The translations under genes and the position numbers were made by a program. The notes under the pieces are model-generated. The model ran no database searches. It worked only from the letters and a program-made list of their open reading frames with translations, and was not told where the DNA came from. Of a DNA stretch of 7,297 nt, positions 5,239 to 7,297 are shown one piece after another (within the stretch, counting starts at the first letter, position 1; every line of letters begins with the position of its first letter). Where the stretch lies: the NCBI GenBank assembly GCA_022865365.1, contig JALHSW010000044.1, forward strand, positions 1 to 7,297. The letters run 5' to 3'. Source of the stretch: Acidimicrobiia bacterium (GTDB lineage Bacteria; Actinomycetota; Acidimicrobiia; IMCC26256; PALSA-555).

Positions 5239-6680
5239 CGCCGCTCGCGGACCTGCTGTTCGAGGGGCCCGCCGACGCGTCACCCGACGAGGTGCTCGTG
5301 CACGCCGGCGCGCACCAGGTCACCCGTGAGCAGCTGAGCGCCGATGCCCTCGCCGTGCGCGGCGCGCTGGTTGACGCAGGTGTTCCCGCGGGCGCGCCCG
5401 TCGCCGTGATGCTGGGGAACGGAGCCGAGACCGTCGCCACGCTCTTCGGCGTTTGGGCCGCACAGGCGGTGTACGTGCCGGTGAACCCACGACTCACCGA
5501 TCCGGAGGTCGCCCGGCTGCTCGACGCGGTCCCCGCTGCCGCGATCGTGACCAGCGAGACCGATGTCGATCGCTTCCCCGAATACGACTTCACCACGCTG
5601 GATGCTGTCGGCGCCCGGATCGGGTGCCCGCGAGCCTCGGGAGCCGCCGAGCCGTTCGACCCCGACGTCGCGCTCGTCCAGACGACCTCCGGCACCACCG
5701 GTCCGCCGACTCCGGTCCCGCTGCGGCACTCGCAGGTGCTGGCCCTCCTCGATGGTGTGCTCGGGACGGTTCGCACCGCCACGCGCCGCGACACGCCCGC
5801 GATGCCCAACCTCATCCCGGTCTCGCTCTCACTCTGGGCCGGGATCTACAACGTCTGCTTCGCGTTCCGCGTCGGAGCACCGGTCGTGCTCATGGAGCGG
5901 TTCGAGCCCCGCGAGCTCGCACGACTCGTGGCCAAGCACGGCATCCGCTCGGTCGTGCTGCCACCGGCGGCGATGGCGATGTGCTGCGACGACCCCGAGC
6001 TCGAGTCGCTCGCACCGCTGCGCTACGTGCGCAGCATCACGGCACCGTTGTCGCCGTTCCTCGCCCGCCGCTTCCACAGCCGCTTCGGCATCGCCGTCCT
6101 CAACGGCTACGGACAGACCGAGCTCGGAGGCGAGGTCGTCGGGTGGAGCGCGTCCGACTGGCGCGCCTTCGGTGACACGAAGCTCGGCGCGGTCGGGCGC
6201 CCGCTCGCAGGGGTCGAGCTCCGCGTCGACGAGACGGGCGAGGTCTTGGTGAGTACACCCGCGTCGCGCGACTCACCGGCGTCGCTGGGCGAACGGTCGA
6301 CACCCGACGGCTGGGTGCGCACCGGGGATCACGGTCGGGTCGACGACGACGGCTTCCTCTGGATCGAGGGCAGAGCGTCCGACATGGTGAACCGCGGGGG
6401 CCTCAAGGTCTTCCCGGCCGAGGTCGAGGAGGTGCTGCGATCGGTGCCCGGCGTGCGCGACGTCGCCGTGGTCGGGATCCCCGACGAGCGTCTCGGCGAA
6501 GTCCCCGTCGCGGCCGTGGTCGGCGACGTCGACCCGGGGGGGCTCGACGCCCGATGCCGGGCTCACCTCGCGCCCTACAAGGTCCCCGCACGGTTCGTGT
6601 TCGTCGACTCGCTGCCCCGCAACGAAGTCGGCAAGGTGCTCCGCGCCGAGGTGCAACGGCGGTGCGCCCCCGGCGACTGA
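5235..6680 (+). CDS. AMP-forming acyl-CoA synthetase/ligase, FadD-like (481 aa)
   Basis: Adenylate-forming enzyme expected to activate a carboxylic acid with ATP and load it onto CoA, supplying the substrate for the upstream genes. Motifs in order: P-loop TTSGTTGPPTPVPLRH (150-165), NGYGQTELGG (290-299), GWVRTGDHGRVDDDGFLWI (359-377), hinge GRASDMVNRGGLKVFPAEVEEV (379-400), and the C-terminal PRNEVGKVLR (461-470), whose K467 matches the lysine needed for adenylation. The P-loop is unusual: the common form is SGTTGxPKG, and here the Lys is Thr (T159). At 481 residues it is on the short side for the family. GTG 5235 is chosen because it overlaps the upstream stop as GTGA and has GGAG at 5226-5229; the frame upstream of it only reads the neighbour out of frame. 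It is the last gene of the operon and ends inside a hairpin. Chain length or ring type of the substrate cannot be told. Confidence 0.92.
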   Translation: MTPLADLLFEGPADASPDEVLVHAGAHQVTREQLSADALAVRGALVDAGVPAGAPVAVMLGNGAETVATLFGVWAAQAVYVPVNPRLTDPEVARLLDAVPAAAIVTSETDVDRFPEYDFTTLDAVGARIGCPRASGAAEPFDPDVALVQTTSGTTGPPTPVPLRHSQVLALLDGVLGTVRTATRRDTPAMPNLIPVSLSLWAGIYNVCFAFRVGAPVVLMERFEPRELARLVAKHGIRSVVLPPAAMAMCCDDPELESLAPLRYVRSITAPLSPFLARRFHSRFGIAVLNGYGQTELGGEVVGWSASDWRAFGDTKLGAVGRPLAGVELRVDETGEVLVSTPASRDSPASLGERSTPDGWVRTGDHGRVDDDGFLWIEGRASDMVNRGGLKVFPAEVEEVLRSVPGVRDVAVVGIPDERLGEVPVAAVVGDVDPGGLDARCRAHLAPYKVPARFVFVDSLPRNEVGKVLRAEVQRRCAPGD

Positions 6681-6703
6681 CGGTGGGCGCCGACCGTCAG
6701 TCG
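6674..6703. terminator. Candidate bidirectional terminator hairpin between convergent genes
   Basis: CGACTGACGGT (6674-6684) and ACCGTCAGTCG (6693-6703) form a perfect 11-bp inverted repeat with an 8-base loop. The left arm contains the ligase TGA (6678-6680) and the right arm the transporter stop (TCA, 6697-6699, on the plus strand). There is no T-tract on either side, which is common for candidate terminators in GC-rich actinobacteria. The position between two convergent ends supports a shared terminator. Confidence 0.6.
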
Positions 6704-6710
6704 ACGGTCG
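6691..6710. repeat. Second overlapping inverted repeat
   Basis: CGACCGTC (6691-6698) and GACGGTCG (6703-6710) form a perfect 8-bp inverted repeat with a 4-base loop. It shares its left arm with the right arm of the 6674-6703 hairpin, so the two folds cannot form together on one transcript. Confidence 0.45.
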
Positions 6711-7297
6711 CGGGTGTCCGCTCCGGTTCGAGACCGAGCAACTCGGCTTCGAGGTCCGGCGCCGCTTCGACGTGGACCTTGGGGATCCACTCCAGCCAGC
6801 GCGGGAACCACCAGTTCCGGTCGCCGAGCAATTCCATCGTCGCCGGGACGAGCACGATGCGAACGAGCGTGGCGTCGATGAGGATCGCCGATGCCAGCCC
6901 AAGGCCGAAGAGCTTTATGATGCGCAGGTCACCGAGCACGAAGCTGGCGAACACGCAGATCATGATCGCCGCCGCCGCCGTGATCACGCGCGCCGTCGCC
7001 GCAAGACCGTCGGCGACCGCGAGTCCGTTGTCGCCGGTGCGGTCGTACTCCTCTCGCACGCGCGAGAGCAGGAACACCTCGTAGTCCATCGAGAGTCCGA
7101 ACACGATCGCGAAGAGCATCATCGGGACGAATGGTTCGATCGGTCCCGTGCCCTTGATGTCGAGGAGCCCGCCGAACCAGCCCCATTGGAAGACCGCGAC
7201 CACGACGCCGTACGCCGCCGCGATCGACAGCAGGTTCATCACCACGGCCTTCACCGGCACGAGCACGGAGCGGAACACGATCAGGAGGAGCACGAAG
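6697..7297 (-). CDS. MMPL/RND-family transporter, C-terminal part (partial)
   Basis: Membrane transporter of the MMPL/RND superfamily, which in actinobacteria exports lipids or other hydrophobic compounds using the proton gradient. The gene runs off the right edge, so its start is not visible; a GTG at 7293 is just a Val codon inside the frame. Counting from that Val: hydrophobic segments near 1-36, 55-77, 103-121 and 126-150, with GLSMDYEVFLLSR (66-78) as the hallmark. D70 and Y71 match the Asp-Tyr pair of the second membrane half that serves in proton relay in MmpL3. A short hydrophilic tail with WWFPRWLEW (161-169) ends the protein. About 200 residues are seen, which would be roughly the last quarter of a typical protein. 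It converges on the ligase gene with only 16 bases between stops, so it is a separate transcription unit; any functional link to the operon is speculative. Confidence 0.9.
   Translation of the reverse strand, partial: FVLLLIVFRSVLVPVKAVVMNLLSIAAAYGVVVAVFQWGWFGGLLDIKGTGPIEPFVPMMLFAIVFGLSMDYEVFLLSRVREEYDRTGDNGLAVADGLAATARVITAAAAIMICVFASFVLGDLRIIKLFGLGLASAILIDATLVRIVLVPATMELLGDRNWWFPRWLEWIPKVHVEAAPDLEAELLGLEPERTPATVD

Noticed and set aside
1..7297. CRISPR array, tRNA, rRNA, phage or defence genes
   Set aside because: No regularly spaced repeats, tRNA-like or rRNA sequence, nuclease, toxin or phage proteins were recognised on either strand.

Overview
The window is very GC-rich, densely coding DNA. 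Its codon usage favours G/C at third positions, genes overlap through ATGA/GTGA junctions, and it carries FadE/FadD/crotonase/MaoC-type genes next to an MMPL transporter. This points to an actinobacterium (mycobacterial-like or acidimicrobial). That placement is an inference from gene content; no rRNA or other marker gene is present.

Layout: positions 1-187 hold no confidently assigned gene. There may be the first codons of a divergent minus-strand gene (start near 64), followed by a short regulatory gap. From 188 to 6680 six plus-strand genes form one compact operon: a double-hotdog MaoC-like dehydratase (188-1441), a PaaG-like crotonase (1448-2257), an acyl-CoA dehydrogenase (2254-3567), two tandem paralogous crotonases (3564-4400 and 4393-5238) and an AMP-forming acyl-CoA ligase (5235-6680). 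The largest gap inside it is 6 bp, and four of the five junctions overlap. A convergent minus-strand MMPL/RND-type transporter (6697 to beyond the right edge) faces the operon. A perfect 11-bp hairpin covers both stop codons and probably terminates both units.

Together the genes read as a catabolic (or tailoring) module for a carboxylic acid of unknown structure. The ligase would make the CoA thioester, the FAD enzyme would introduce a double bond, and the MaoC and crotonase enzymes would hydrate, isomerise or cleave the enoyl-CoA. No 3-hydroxyacyl-CoA dehydrogenase or thiolase is present, so a complete classical beta-oxidation cycle is not encoded here.

The most interesting features are: (i) the tandem crotonases, which carry His at both positions normally held by the catalytic Glu pair and show a sharp rise in identity in the C-terminal part, ending in a 62-bp identical block that suggests gene conversion; (ii) a ligase P-loop lacking the usual Lys; and (iii) the stop-codon-spanning hairpin. 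I do not see a mobile element, phage, CRISPR or defence system. The enzyme families are known; what may be new is the substrate and the chemistry of the His/His crotonase pair.
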